Shown here piece after piece: positions 45,005 to 56,896 of a stretch of DNA of 64,000 nucleotides. Origin of the DNA: Batillaria attramentaria. Taxonomy: Eukaryota > Mollusca > Gastropoda > Batillariidae. Both the position numbers and the translations under genes were made by a program. Under the pieces are notes generated by a model, which worked only from the letters and a program-made list of their open reading frames with translations, did no database searches and had not been told where the DNA came from. Location: NCBI GenBank assembly GCA_018292915.2, contig JACVVK020000438.1, positions 222,501 through 286,500 on the forward strand, in the 5' to 3' direction. The number at the start of each line of letters is the position of its first letter. Position 1 is the first letter of the stretch.

Positions 45005-45590
45005 GATGTAAATGAAGGACATAAACGGTACACACATGACCAGTGTGATGTAAATGAAGGACATACACGGTACAAACATGACCAGGGTGACGTAAATGAA
45101 GGAAATAAACGGTACACACATGACCAGGGTGATGTAAATGAAGGACATACACAGTACAAACATGACCAGGGTGATGTAAATGAAGGAAATAAACGGTACA
45201 CACATGACCAGGGTGATGTAAATGAAGGAAATAAACGGTACACACATGACCAGGGTGATGTAAATGAAGGAAATAAACGGTACACACATGACCAGGGTGA
45301 TGTAAATGAAGGAAATAAACGGTACACACATGACCAGGGTGATGTAAATGAAGGAAATAAACGGTACACACATGACCAGGGGGGATGGAAATGAAGGACA
45401 TACACGGTACACACATGACCAGTGTGATGTAAATGAAGGACATACACGGTACAAACATGACCAGGGTGATGTAAATGAAGGAAATAAACGGTACACACAT
45501 GACCAGGGTGATGTAAATGAAGGAAATAAACGGTACACACATGACCAGGGTGATGTAAATGAAGGACATACACGGTACAAATCCGTCTCC
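45005..45590 (+). repeat. 42-bp minisatellite, about 14 copies
   Basis: Units of GATGTAAATGAAGGAAATAAACGGTACACACATGACCAGGGT type, read as GTAAATGAAGGA, then A(AATAA/CATAC)ACGGTAC, then ACATGACCAG. Two unit types differ at AAATAAAC against GACATACA. The period is a multiple of 3, giving open frames on both strands. Confidence 0.95.
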
Positions 45591-46589
45591 GAATCCAACA
45601 CAGGACCTTCCGGTCTCATGTAAGCCGGCTGTCGTCATCAGTGACTGGTAAAGCCGCCCGTCATTGCGTCAGCATCTGTACAGTCACACGTCGTAACACA
45701 TCGTCACACGTCGTAACACATCGTCACACGTCGTGACAAATCGTCACACATCGTCACACGTCGTCACACATCTACCATATCGTCTATCGTCAGGCATCGT
45801 CAGAAAGATAAAAGTATAGAAGTGACATACGTCGTCAATGATGGGATATAGACAGGCAGGTTCTGTTAAAAAACAAAACAACAACAAAATAAACGAACAA
45901 ACAAAAAACCCGACGGAAACTCATTGCTGTCAGAACACTAAGTAGTCCAGCTACAACTCCTTCTCCCCCACTTCACATGGAAGCTGGTCCAGCCATTCTG
46001 GGGGAAGTAACTGATCCGCTGTCCTAGCGGAGTAATCGTTCCTGATCATGCCAATATTGCCACCGTCTCAGCTGGGCTTCTAGACCGGAAATTCAAATTT
46101 GCGGGAGGCAGGCCCGGAGTAATAAATAGCAAATAGTGATTGGCTGAATGTGTGGGGTGTGTGGCGTCACAAAAGAAGAGGTGACACGTGACTAGACTGG
46201 CAGAAATGAGCGGGTTAAAATGGTTGGCTAGCGGAGCTTGATAATTGTTATCCATTGACTGACTAGTTCAAGTGGCAAGTGGCAAGTGGCGAGTGGCAAG
46301 TGGCGAGTGGCAAGTGGCAAGTGGCGACTACCGTTTGTATGCTCACAGATCGTTCTGAGTGGCTTATCTATCATCACTTAGACACCTGCACAGTGACAGC
46401 GTTTATAATCCTGGTACTGACGAGCAGAAGCGTACTCGATGATGCGGCGACTACACTGAGCGCTCCACTAAATAGTGTAACAACAGTCGTAGAATATGAA
46501 TGTTCGATCGCTCGCGCAAAGGGTAATGGGCTGATGGCAGTGTGCTGATGGCAGTGTGTTGATGTCTACACACTTAGCGGTCATGAGAC
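45591..46589. other. Spacer with short repeats
   Basis: A CACACGTCGT/AACACATCGT 10-mer repeat lies near 45680-45775 and a 7-bp AAGTGGC/GAGTGGC repeat at 46268-46325. No gene was recognised. Confidence 0.5.
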
Positions 46590-47000
46590 AGTGACGCTAA
46601 TTGGATACACACTGATTTGGTGGTTATTAGACGTACATGTCGGTTGGCTAACTGCTCAGTGGCCATGAGACCGTGATGTTTATTGCCTACAGCCTTAGTG
46701 GTTATGACAGCGATGTTGATCAGCTAGGGACTTGATGGTCATGTTACAGTGATGCTGATTGGCTACAGAGAGTGGGTGACTGGCTAAAGCAGATTGGACA
46801 GAAGGAAACGTGACGATTGGCTACGGACTTGATGGTCATGTTACAGTGATGCTGATTGGCTACAGAGAGTGGGTGACTGGCTAATGCAGATTGGACAGAA
46901 GGAAACGTGACGATTGGCTATCGGACTTGATGGTCATGTCACAGTGATGCGGACTGGCTGCACTGACAGAGTGGGTGACTGGCTGATGCAGATTGGACAG
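46590..47000 (+). repeat. Degenerate tandem repeat of about 95 bp with GATTGGC (inverted CCAAT) words
   Basis: Three to four units share ACTTGATGGTCATGTTACAG, TGATGCTGATTGGCTACAGA, GAGTGGGTGACTGGCTAA and AGATTGGACAGAAGG. Each carries two or three GATTGG words. Confidence 0.82.
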
Positions 47001-47756
47001 ACGTCACCATGCACGCCTAACTTATAGTCACTGCCGAAGTAAGCAGGATGAGTAAAACATGTGTCGGAAGACAGGATCGATATAACTGTAGTATTATGAT
47101 GTAGAACAGTAATCATTGGGTACTGGCTGACGTGTTTTACGAGGAGCAGACGATTAGAAGAAACAGACTGCAGACAATAACTTGTCGCCCCACACTCCAA
47201 CGCCGGTCTCACGTCCAACAACCACAATCATTCCCTCAATCCCCCCCCCCCCGCCCCCCCCCCCCCCCCCACCTTTTTCCACACGCACACCCTGATTCAC
47301 GCGAATACAATCCAGTTGATTTTACCTTCCTGTTAGAACAGAAGCGCGTGTGTCCGAGTGCATCGTGTGGTGTGCAGACCACAGTGAGACAAGCGACGCT
47401 GCCAGCTAGAGCGGACACAAGCTACAATCAGACATCCGGGACACTGGGCAGCCTCCTAATGGCCACAAAGGAAGCGGAAAGAAAAAAGCACTAGTGAAGG
47501 AAGCGTCACTAACAAAGGAGCGGATTGGATGGAAGGCAGGAGAGAGGCGTGATTACATTGGACAGCTGGAATAGGGCGCCCCTGATTGCCTGGTTAGTCC
47601 AACACCAAGCTGATGAATGGGCAGGCGGCAGACGGAACAAATTACTTTAGAAACAGTTCGTCTCTGTCTCGCTGTCTGTCTCGCTGTCTGTGTGGCCGGA
47701 CCCTAACCCTCTGGACACCACCTCTTCTACCACCTCCCACCCCCCCTCTTCCACCC

Positions 47757-47819
<63 letters not shown>

Positions 47820-48284
47820 CCATCCCTGTTTCTCAGTGTCTGTGTAGCGTCGTCAGCAAAACTCCACCGTTAATCCACTTGTTACCCCCCTCCCCCCCCC
47901 ACACACCTAGCGTCGTCATCAACCCTAACGTTAATCCACTTCTTACCCCCCCCCCCCCACCCCCCTACAACTCCGTTTGTCCGTCTCTGGTCTACTTAAC
48001 GTTCACTTATTTCTCGTCCTGGCTGATTGTGCTGGAGACAGTCACCATGAAGAAAGTGAAGTTCCACTAACTAGTGCACGTCCACTACTAAATGTGATTT
48101 GTTACCGACCGGTTAAACCATTCGTTCAGCCAATCAACTCCGTCCAGGAGAAGATAACTCTCTTGTAGATTATCTCTCCGAACCACAGTACTGGGTGAAC
48201 CTCCGTTTTTTGTTGTCTTGGTTTATGTAAGGACGGTTCTCGACTGGCTCATCTTCCTCGGTACTAGCTGTTGATTTCACAGAC
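47001..48284. other. Unique spacer with C runs and CA microsatellite
   Basis: C runs near 47241-47271, 47887-47900 and 47946-47958, and a CA run at 47759-47818. A minus-strand frame at 46934-47227 and a plus frame at 47132-47494 look non-repetitive but lack support as exons. Confidence 0.45.
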
Positions 48285-50787
48285 ATATGGTAATAGTATA
48301 GCAATAGTACAGCAAGAGTATAGTAATAGTATAGTAATAGTATAGTAATAGTACAGCAATAGTATAGTAATAGTACAGCAAGAGTATAGTAATAGTATAG
48401 TAATAGTATAGCAATAGTATAGTAATAGTATAGCAATAGTATAGTAATAGTATAGTAATAGTATAGCAATAGTATAGTAATAGTATAGCAATAGTATAGT
48501 AATAGTATAGTAATAGTACAGCAAGAGTATAGTAATAGTACAGCAATAGTATAGTAATAGTATAGTAATAGTATAGTAATAGTATAGTAATAGTATAGCA
48601 ATAGTATAGTAATAGTATAGTAATAGTATAGTAATAGTACAGCAAGAGTATAGTAATAGTATAGTAATAGTATAGTAATAGTATAGTAATAGTATAGCAA
48701 TAGTATAGTAATAGTATAGTAATAGTATAGTAATAGTATAGCAATAGTACAGCAAGAGTATAGTAATAGTATAGTAATAGTATAGTAATAGTATAGTAAT
48801 AGTATAGTAATAGTATAGTAATAGTACAGCAAGAGTATAGTAATAGTATAGTAATAGTATAGTAATAGTATAGTAATAGTATAGCAATAGTACAGCAAGA
48901 GTATAGTAATAGTATAGTAATAGTATAGTAATAGTATAGTAATAGTATAGTAATAGTATAGTAATAGTATAGCAATAGTACAGCAAGAGTATAGCAATAG
49001 TATAGTAATAGTATAGTAATAGTATAGTAATAGTATAGTAATAGTATAGTAATAGTACAGCAAGAGTATAGTAATAGTATAGTAATAGTATAGTAATAGT
49101 ATAGTATAGTAATAGTACAGCAAGAGTATAGTAATAGTATAGTAATAGTATAGTAATAGTATAGTAATAGTACAGCAAGAGTATAGTAATAGTATAGTAA
49201 TAGTATAGTAATAGTACAGCAAGAGTATAGTAATAGTACAGCAATAGTACAGCAAGAGTATAGTAATAGTATAGTAATAGTATAGTAATAGTATAGTAAT
49301 AGTATAGCAATAGTACAGCAAGAGTATAGTAATAGTACAGCAATAGTACAGCAAGAGTATAGTAATAGTATAGTAATAGTATAGTAATAGTATAGTAATA
49401 GTATAGTAATAGTACAGCAAGAGTATAGTAATAGTATAGTAATAGTATAGTAATAGTATAGTAATAGTACAGCAAGAGTATAGTAATAGTATAGTAATAG
49501 TATAGTAATAGTATAGTAATAGTACAGCAAGAGTATAGTAATAGTATAGTAATAGTATAGTAATAGTATAGCAATAGTACAGCAAGAGTATAGTAATAGT
49601 ACAGCAATAGTACAGCAAGAGTATAGTAATAGTATAGTAATAGTATAGTAATAGTATAGTAATAGTATAGCAATAGTACAGCAAGAGTATAGTAATAGTA
49701 CAGCAATAGTATAGCAATAGTACAGCAAGAGTATAGTAATAGTATAGTAATAGTACAGCAATAGTACAGCAAGAGTATAGTAATAGTATAGTAATAGTAT
49801 AGCAATAGTACAGCAAGAGTATAGTAATAGTACAGCAATAGTACAGCAAGAGTATAGTAATAGTATAGTAATAGTATAGTAATAGTATAGTAATAGTATA
49901 GCAATAGTACAGCAATAGTATAGTAATAGTATAGTAATAGTATAGTAATAGTATAGTAATAGTATAGTAATAGTACAGCAAGAGTATAGTAATAGTATAG
50001 TAATAGTATAGTAATAGTATAGCAATAGTACAGCAATAGTATAGCAATAGTACAGCAAGAGTATAGTAATAGTATAGTAATAGTATAGTAATATTATGGT
50101 AATAGTATAGTAATAGTATAGTAATAGTATAGCAAGAGTATAGTAATAGTATAGTAATATTATGGTAATAGTATAGTAATAGTATAGTAATAGTATAGTA
50201 ATAGTATAGTAATAGTATAGTAATAGTATAGTAATAGTATAGTAATAGTATAGTAATAGTATAGTAATAGTATAGCAATAGTACAGCAATAGTACAGCAA
50301 GAGTATAGTAATAGTATAGTAATAGTATAGTAATAGTATAGTAATAGTATAGTAATAGTATAGTAATAGTATAGTAATAGTATAGCAATAGTACAGCAAT
50401 AGTACAGCAAGAGTATAGTAATAGTATAGTAATAGTATAGTAATAGTATAGTAATAGTATAGCAATAGTACAGCAATAGTACAGCAAGAGTATAGTAATA
50501 GTATAGTAATAGTATAGTAATAGTATAGTAATAGTATAGTAATAGTATAGCAATAGTACAGCAAGAGTATAGTAATAGTATAGTAATAGTATAGTAATAG
50601 TATAGTAATAGTATAGTAATAGTATAGCAATAGTACAGCAAGAGTATAGTAATAGTATAGTAATAGTATAGCAATAGTATAGTAATAGTATAGTAATAGT
50701 ATAGTAATAGTATAGCAAGAGTATAGCAAGAGTATAGCAATAGTACAGCAATAGTATAGTAATAGTATAGTAATAGTATAGTAAGAT
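48285..50787 (+). repeat. 11-bp minisatellite, about 227 copies
   Basis: Units of AGTATAGTAAT with variants AGTATAGCAAT, AGTACAGCAAT and AGTACAGCAAG / AGTATAGCAAG. Variant order is irregular with recurring strings. Two units near 50092 and 50158 carry ATTATGGTAAT. The 856-residue Leu/Tyr open frames are artefacts of three 11-bp units giving 33 bases without a stop. Confidence 0.97.
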
Positions 50788-50929
50788 CATGGTAATAGAA
50801 CTGCTATACATGTTGTGTATTTGTGTATCAAGTTTACACTGCAAGTGTGGTTTAGATACGAGCCATAGCGGACGAGACGATATCACGTCATGATGACCCA
50901 GTCAGTCAGGAAGAGTTATCATCAGTTGA

Positions 50930-51215
50930 TGTCCGTGTGTTCAGCATGTGACGACATCATAAACTTTCACAGCCTGACTCAACTTACACCCAGCTGCATG
51001 TCCGTGTGTACAGCGTGTGACGACATCATAAACTTTCACAGCCTGACTCAACTTACACCCACCTGCATGTCCGTGTGTACAGCGTGTGACGACATCATAA
51101 ACTTTCACAGCCTGACTCAACTTACACCCACCTGCATGTCCGTGTGTACAGCGTGTGACGACATCATAAACTTTCACAGCCTGACTCAACTTACACCCAC
51201 CTGCATGCTGACGGA
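50930..51215 (+). repeat. 69-bp tandem repeat, 4 copies
   Basis: Nearly identical units include CATGTCCGTGTGTACAGCGT, GTGACGACATCATAAACTTT and CACAGCCTGACTCAACTTAC. The first copy has slight differences (TTCAGCATGTG). Confidence 0.93.
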
Positions 51216-51616
51216 CTGTAATCAGTCGCAGAGTAATTCCATATTTCCATCTCCCTCCCTCCATCTCTCGATCTCCACATCCGGTACGTGATCACCTGTC
51301 GCAACCTCATCAAGTCCTCGGATATTTGATCTCTCTCTCTCCCTCCGTCCCCCCCCCCCCCACTTATCCACCTAACCCTTCATCGACGCCACCCGCCCAT
51401 CTCCCAACACACGCCAGCCAAGGCGGCCTGGTCAGATTGTGTGAAGACTGTCGTGCTTGTTGCTAGTTGTCGTTCTTACATTGAATTCCCCCTTCGTAGT
51501 CTCGCTAGTTGTCGTCCTTACATTCCCCACAGTAGTCTCGCTAGTTGTCGTCCTTACATTCATCTTAGTAGTGTCTGTTTCCTGCCAGTGGAAACACCAG
51601 TTTTCTTCACACTCGT

Positions 51617-51679
<63 letters not shown>

Positions 51680-51782
51680 GAGCAAAGAAACACCAGCGGA
51701 CACACAAGACAAACATTTTATTGATTTTGACAAAAAACATGCAAAAGTACATGTAACACAAATTCTCCTATGAAAGCCGCGG
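51216..51782. other. Spacer with a 45-bp repeat and TG run
   Basis: A repeat of GTCTCGCTAGTTGTCGTCCT at about 51463-51570 (2.5 copies) and a TG run at 51617-51676. No gene was seen. Confidence 0.55.
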
Positions 51783-51950
51783 AGCCGCGGTGGCCGAATG
51801 GTAGAGCTTTGGATTCACAGTGTTCGGGTCGTGAGTTCAAATCCCGGTTGGGGCCAAATATTTGTGCAGGCCTTTTTCTCGTTGCCCCGTCTTTGATATC
51901 ACCCACACGTGGTGGAAAAGGACGTTAAATTCCTAAACACCCACCCACCC
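51783..51950 (+). mobile_element. tRNA-derived SINE copy 2, apparently full length
   Basis: The head resembles a tRNA gene: AGCCGCGGTGGCCGAATGGT with a box A (TGGCCGAATGG, 51791-51801) and GAGTTCAAATCCCGGTTGGG with a box B. Then comes a unique body (CCAAATATTTGTGCAGGCCT, GTTGCCCCGTCTTTGATATC, GTGGTGGAAAAGGACGTTAA) and a CACCCACC-type tail. Four copies or part copies occur in this window. Confidence 0.88.
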
Positions 51951-52149
51951 ACCCGACCCCTATGAAAGCCGTTTCTCCATTCTAGCACATGACGTCCTCA
52001 CTAACTTCAACAACTTGTGTGTGTGTTTGTATGAGGGGTGTGGGGGGTGGGGGGGGAGGTTGAATTGTACCGATCACTTTTCACACCGTACGATATGTCA
52101 GACACTGCGTGTACATGTAGTCAGGGACAACCTGCTACCACTCACGTGC

Positions 52150-52186
<37 letters not shown>

Positions 52187-52321
52187 ACGGTACATGTAGA
52201 AACATAGCGCTGGGAATGAGCTGCCAACACAGAGACACTAAGATATAAGAAAATCACGGTATGTACTCACAGGGAAATAATTTACGTAATTTATGTAAGA
52301 TCTCTGTGCTTTGGTCATGAA
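51951..52321. other. Spacer, no gene called
   Basis: G-rich patch near 52034-52060 and a CT run at 52154-52184; otherwise unique. Confidence 0.5.
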
Positions 52322-53060
52322 CTGTGAATGGGCTACAACTCCACAAAACATAAGACTGAGCGTGTTACAACTCCACAAGACATAAGACTGAGCGCGTTAC
52401 AACTCCACAAGACATAAGACTGAGCGCGTTACAACTCCACAAGACATAAGACTGAGCGCGTTACAACTCCACAAGACATAAGACTGAGCGCGTTACAACT
52501 CCACAAGACATAAGACTGAGCGCGTTACAACTCCACAAGACATAAGACTGAGCGGGTTACAACTCCACAAGACATAAGACTGAGCGGGTTACAACTCCAC
52601 AAGACATAAGACTGAGCGGGTTACAACTCCACAAGACATAAGACTGAGCGCGTTACAACTCCACAAGACATAAGACTGAGCGCGTTACAACTCCACAAGA
52701 CATAAGACTGAGCGCGTTACAACTCCACAAGACATAAGACTGAGCGGGTTACAACTCAACAAGACATAAGACTGAGCGGGTTACAACTCCACAAGACATA
52801 AGACTGAGCGGGTTACAACTCCACAAGACATAAGACTGAGCGGGTTACAACTCCACAAGACATAAGACTGAGCGGGTTACAACTCCACAAGACATAAGAC
52901 TGAGCGCGTTACAACTCCACAAGACATAAGACTGAGCGGGTTACAACTCCACAAGACATAAGACTGAGCGGGTTACAACTCCACAAGACATAAGACTGAG
53001 CGCGTTACAACTCCACAAGACATAAGACTGAGCGAGTTACAACTCAACACTGAGCGGGTT
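52322..53060 (+). repeat. 32-bp minisatellite, about 23 copies
   Basis: Units of TTACAACTCCACAAGACATA plus AGACTGAGCG(C/G)G. The CGCG and CGGG variants run in blocks. Confidence 0.96.
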
Positions 53061-53157
53061 ACTGGGGAGACTGATGAGTGCGCATGGCAAATGCCTCATG
53101 ACACTGACACAGGGCATCCGATGTATACTATATTATGAATCAATCAGTCTCGTTATT

Positions 53158-53366
53158 TTACGGTAACACTGGACCGAAGACGTCGGGTTTTGAACCGCAG
53201 ATCTCCGGGCGTCCACACGGCACACACTGGTTTCGGAACTGAAGGGGACACTGACAGCCGCCATTTTGACAGCACGCGCAGTCGTTACGTGACGTATCAA
53301 ACACGCATGCACACCCCGTCATCCTTTGCGTCCAGCCGTCCACGCCAAAGTCAGGAGATGGCTGAC
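53158..53366 (-). CDS. Gene C, last exon found: second cysteine-rich module
   Basis: Acceptor TGCCCCAG|GTCAGC in phase 1 fits the donor at 55114. The frame runs to TAA at 53158-53160 and gives about 69 residues with the upstream split codon. The module reads TGCACVFDTSRNDCACCQNG, then GCQCPLQFRNQCVPCGRPEI and CGSKPDVFGPVLP. Its pattern C-x-C-x8-C-x-CC-x3-G-CQCP-x5-QCV-x-CGR repeats that of the exon at 55114-55253. A possible donor TTACC|GTAAAA four bases before the stop means the gene could continue. I do not recognise the domain; it is probably a disulfide-rich extracellular module. Confidence 0.72.
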
Positions 53367-53397
53367 CTGGGGCATCAGACGAAACCCGTACATAGTG

Positions 53398-54603
53398 ATA
53401 TTAGTAGGGTAGACAGTGATGTTAGTACAGTGTCTGGGTAGACAATGATGTTAGTACAGTGTCTGGGTAGACAGTGATGTTAGTACAGTGTCTGGGTAGA
53501 CAGTGATGTTAGTACAGTGTCTGGGTAGACAGTGATGTTAGTACAGTGTCTGGGTAGACAATGATGTTAGTACAGTGTCTGGGTAGACAATGATGTTAGT
53601 ACAGTGTCTGGGTAGACAATGATGTTAGTACAGTGTCTGGGTAGACAGTGATGTTAGTACAGTGTCTGGGTAGACAATGATGTTAGTACAGTGTCTGGGT
53701 AGACAGTGATGTTAGTACAGTGTCTGGGTAGACAGTGATGTTAGTACAGTGTCTGGGTAGACAGTGATGTTAGTACAGTGTCTGGGTAGACAGTGATGTT
53801 AGTACAGTGTCTGGGTAGACAGTGATGTTAGTACAGTGTCTGGGTAGACAGTGATGTTAGTACAGTGTCTGGGTAGACAGTGATGTTAGTACAGTGTCTG
53901 GGTAGACAGTGATGTTAGTACAGTGTCTGGGTAGACAGTGATGTTAGTACAGTGTCTGGGTAGACAGTGATGTTAGTACAGTGTCTGGGTAGACAGTGAT
54001 GTTAGTACAGTGTCTGGGTAGACAGTGATGTTAGTACAGTGTCTGGGTAGACAATGATGTTAGTACAGTGTCTGGGTAGACAGTGATGTTAGTACAGTGT
54101 ACATGTAGACAGTGATGTCAGTACAGTGTCTGGGTAGACAGTGATGTTAGTACAGTGTCTGGGTAGACAGTGATGTTAGTACAGTGTCTGGGTAGACAGT
54201 GATGTTAGTACAGTGTCTGGGTAGACAGTGATGTTAGTACAGTGTCTGGGTAGACAGTGATGTTAGTACAGTGTCTGGGTAGACAGTGATGTTAGTACAG
54301 TGTCTGGGTAGACAGTGATGTTAGTACAGTGTCTGGGTAGACAGTGATGTTAGTACAGTGTACATGTAGACAGTGATGTTAGTACAGTGTCTGGGTAGAC
54401 AGTGATGTTAGTACAGTGTCTGGGTAGACAGTGATGTTAGTACAGTGTCTGGGTAGACAGTGATGTTAGTACAGTGTACATGTAGACAGTGATGTTAGTA
54501 CAGTGTCTGGGTAGACAGTGATGTTAGTACAGTGTCTGGGTAGACAGTGATGTTAGTACAGTGTCTGGGTAGACAGTCATATTAGTACAGTGTACATGTA
54601 GAC
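53398..54603 (+). repeat. 29-bp minisatellite, about 41 copies, in a gene C intron
   Basis: Units of GTAGACAGTGATGTTAGTAC plus AGTGTCTGG. A variant with AGTGTACAT appears five times at intervals of about 9, 4 and 4 units, suggesting block duplication. Confidence 0.96.
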
Positions 54604-55113
54604 AGAGAGAGGCCTTATTAAAAAACAAACACACACACACACACCATGGATTTGATGAGCAGATAGAAAGCTTACATATTAGTTATCGTAAAGAAAGTGC
54701 ACAGTATCAAGATTAATGGAAGAATCGAGAAAATTGTTATTTGAACGAGTAGAAGAAAAAGGGGTGACTACGGAGGGGAGAGGTGCTGGGGGGGGGGGGG
54801 GGGGGGCAAAAACAGAGGGAGAAGTAGGTTGGTAGGTTATAGTGTAATTGCAAGTATTTGAAAGATCGGCGATATCGAGTTTACAATGTGCACTCGCGTG
54901 GGCAGCTACTAGTAACTGTCCGTGTGGTACAGTCGGTAGCGGAACCAGCCCATGTTGGACTGGGTCGCCACTTTCCGTGCGGCTCTCACTCGCTAGACAG
55001 CTGAACGCCAAAAACAAATGACTGTAATGACGTCAGCTCCCCAGAGAACGTAATGACGTCTGATAGGGACACAAAAGGAAGATAACTCTTAACCCAAAGA
55101 GAAGAGAACTCAC
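54604..55113. other. Gene C intron with G run
   Basis: Unique apart from a short CA run near 54632 and a G run at 54789-54807. The minus-strand frame at 54679-55017 has no supporting splice sites. Confidence 0.5.
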
Positions 55114-55253
55114 GGCGGCCGCAGAGGTCTTGTCTCCCGCAGAGTACACACTGGTGCATGCTGGGAGCCGGACACTGGCAGGCGCCCGCCTCACAACACG
55201 CGCACACGGCGGTCGCTGCCGGGTTGAAGTGGCACGGGCACCCTGTCTGGTTG
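55114..55253 (-). CDS. Gene C exon: first cysteine-rich module
   Basis: Acceptor CCGTTTCCTAG|CAACC and donor GGCCGCC|GTGAGT are strong; 140 bases, phase 2 to 1. The product reads NQTGCPCHFNPAATAVCACC, then EAGACQCPAPSMHQCVLCGR and QDLCGR. NQT is a potential N-glycosylation site. The cysteine pattern matches the module in the next exon, so the two exons are probably an internal duplication. Confidence 0.8.
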
Positions 55254-55392
55254 CTAGGAAACGGAAGAGGGGATAAGTAGTTTGTCACTGTGCCGAAAGG
55301 AGGTAATGAATACGAACAGCGAGGTCATCATTTTGTCACTTGAAGCCAACACTTTGTTGCAATACTATAGCACTCACAGACTTTTACTCTGT

Positions 55393-55636
55393 GTGTGTGG
55401 CGTGGTGTGGTGTGGTGGTGGTGGTGTGGTGTGGTGGTGTGGTGGTGGTGGTGTGGTGGTGTGGTGTGGTGTGGTGGTGTGGTGTGGTGGTGTGGTGTGG
55501 TGTGGTGTGGTGTGGTGGTGGTGTGGTGTGGTGGTGTGGTGGTGGTGTGGTGGTGGTGTGGTGGTGTGGTGTGGTGTGGTGTGGTGTGGTGTGGTGTGGT
55601 GTGGTGTGGTGGTGTGGTGGTGGTGGTGGTGGTGGT

Positions 55637-55690
<54 letters not shown>
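55393..55690. repeat. GTGGT-type repeat with TG and GA/G runs
   Basis: Irregular GTGGT and GTGGTG units for about 245 bp, then TG, GA and G runs. It directly borders the LINE fragment, at the 3' side of the element sense strand. Confidence 0.93.
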
Positions 55691-55692
<2 letters not shown>

Positions 55693-56852
55693 GGGTCTTA
55701 GCTATTGTCCTGCAAACGTGATCAACATGTGATTTCCATTTAAGCTGGTCACCAACAATCACGCCTAATATCCCGTCCTCCGAGACTTGCTTAATTACAT
55801 CACGATCAATGGTAAGTTTGAGAGGCGGAGAGAGCTGGTGTTGTTGGCGGGATGTAATCAACATGCTATTTGTTTTATGAGGATTGATATGCATGTGATT
55901 AGATAAACACCTGGTAGACACGTCATTTAGACCTTGTTGGAGAGATTCGGTGATCTGGGTTACATGTTTACTTGACACATGGAGAGTACTGTCATCGGCA
56001 AACATGTCACATAGCACTGACTGAATCTGAAATATGTCGAATTTGCCCTTCGGAAGAACATCTCCCACTTAGGAGTACACTTTGCTTTCGGTTTTCCCGG
56101 AACCATTTGACGAAAAGACATGTTGATGGAACTAACTCATACGAATACAAAGTCTTCAACTGAATTGAGTGATTTACAACATCAAACGTTTTCCTAACTG
56201 AGTGATTTACAACATCAAACGTTTTCATAAGATCCAAGAAGGCAGCGTCTGACAGCTCTAAACTGTAGAATGAAGCCATTTGTCCATAACCCCCGTCACA
56301 CATGTCTGACACGAGTGTGATGCACGAAACCCAGACTGACGGGGATACAGCAGGTGGAACCCTCAAGGCAGTTTGTCCAGTGTTTGTATACAGGTTTCTC
56401 AAGGCAGTTTGTCCAGTGTTTGTATACAGGTTTCTCAAGGCAGTTTGTCCAGTGTTTGTATACAGGGTGCTCAAGGCAGTTTGTCCAAGGTTTGTATACA
56501 GGTTTCTCAAGGCAGTTTGTCCAGTGTTTGTATACAGGTTTCTCAAGGCAGTTTGTCCAGTGTTTGTATACAGGGTTCTCAAGGCAGTTTGTCCAGTGTT
56601 TGTATACAGGGTTCTCAAGGCAGTTTGTCCAGTGTTTGTATACAGGTTTCTCAAGGCAGTTTGTCCAGTGTTTGTATACAGGTTTCTCAAGGCAGTTTGT
56701 CCAGTGTTTGTATACAGGGTTCTCAAGGCAGTTTGTCCAGTGTTCGTATACAGGGTTCTCAAGGCAGTTTGTCCAGTGTTTGTATACAGGGTTCTCAAGC
56801 GGTTTTGATAAGATAGAAAGGATGGAAATTGGTCTATAGTTGTTAAGATCAC
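55691..56852 (-). mobile_element. LINE reverse transcriptase fragment with an internal 36-bp array
   Basis: From high to low coordinates the minus strand encodes DLNNYRPISILSILSK (RT motif, about 56810-56848), then a 36-bp array, AAFLDLMKTFDVVNHS with a 33-bp local duplication of KTFDVVNHS (56170-56240), VKWFRENRKQSVLLSG, and MFADDSTLHVSSKHVTQITE with the catalytic FADD, through DGILGVIVGDQLKWKSHVDH. Stops and frameshifts make it inactive. It lies in the gene C intron between the exons at 56897 and 55253. Confidence 0.88.
56355..56805 (+). repeat. 36-bp minisatellite inside the LINE fragment, about 12.5 copies
   Basis: Units of TCAAGGCAGTTTGTCCAGTG plus TTTGTATACAGG(G/T)T(T/G)C. On the minus strand the units stay open in the RT reading sense as a 12-residue repeat. 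Confidence 0.95.
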
Positions 56853-56853
56853 C

Positions 56854-56895
<42 letters not shown>

Positions 56896-56896
56896 C

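Noticed and set aside
46934..47494. Non-repetitive open frames on both strands
   Set aside because: They overlap each other and lack splice context or recognisable domains.
48170..50886. Open frames of up to 869 codons rich in Leu, Tyr and Thr
   Set aside because: Three 11-bp units give a stop-free 33-base cycle in all three minus frames. No splice sites, domains or flanking coding sequence.
51783..51856. Functional tRNA gene
   Set aside because: Box A and box B are present but the sequence continues into a conserved SINE body and recurs in the window, so it is a SINE head.
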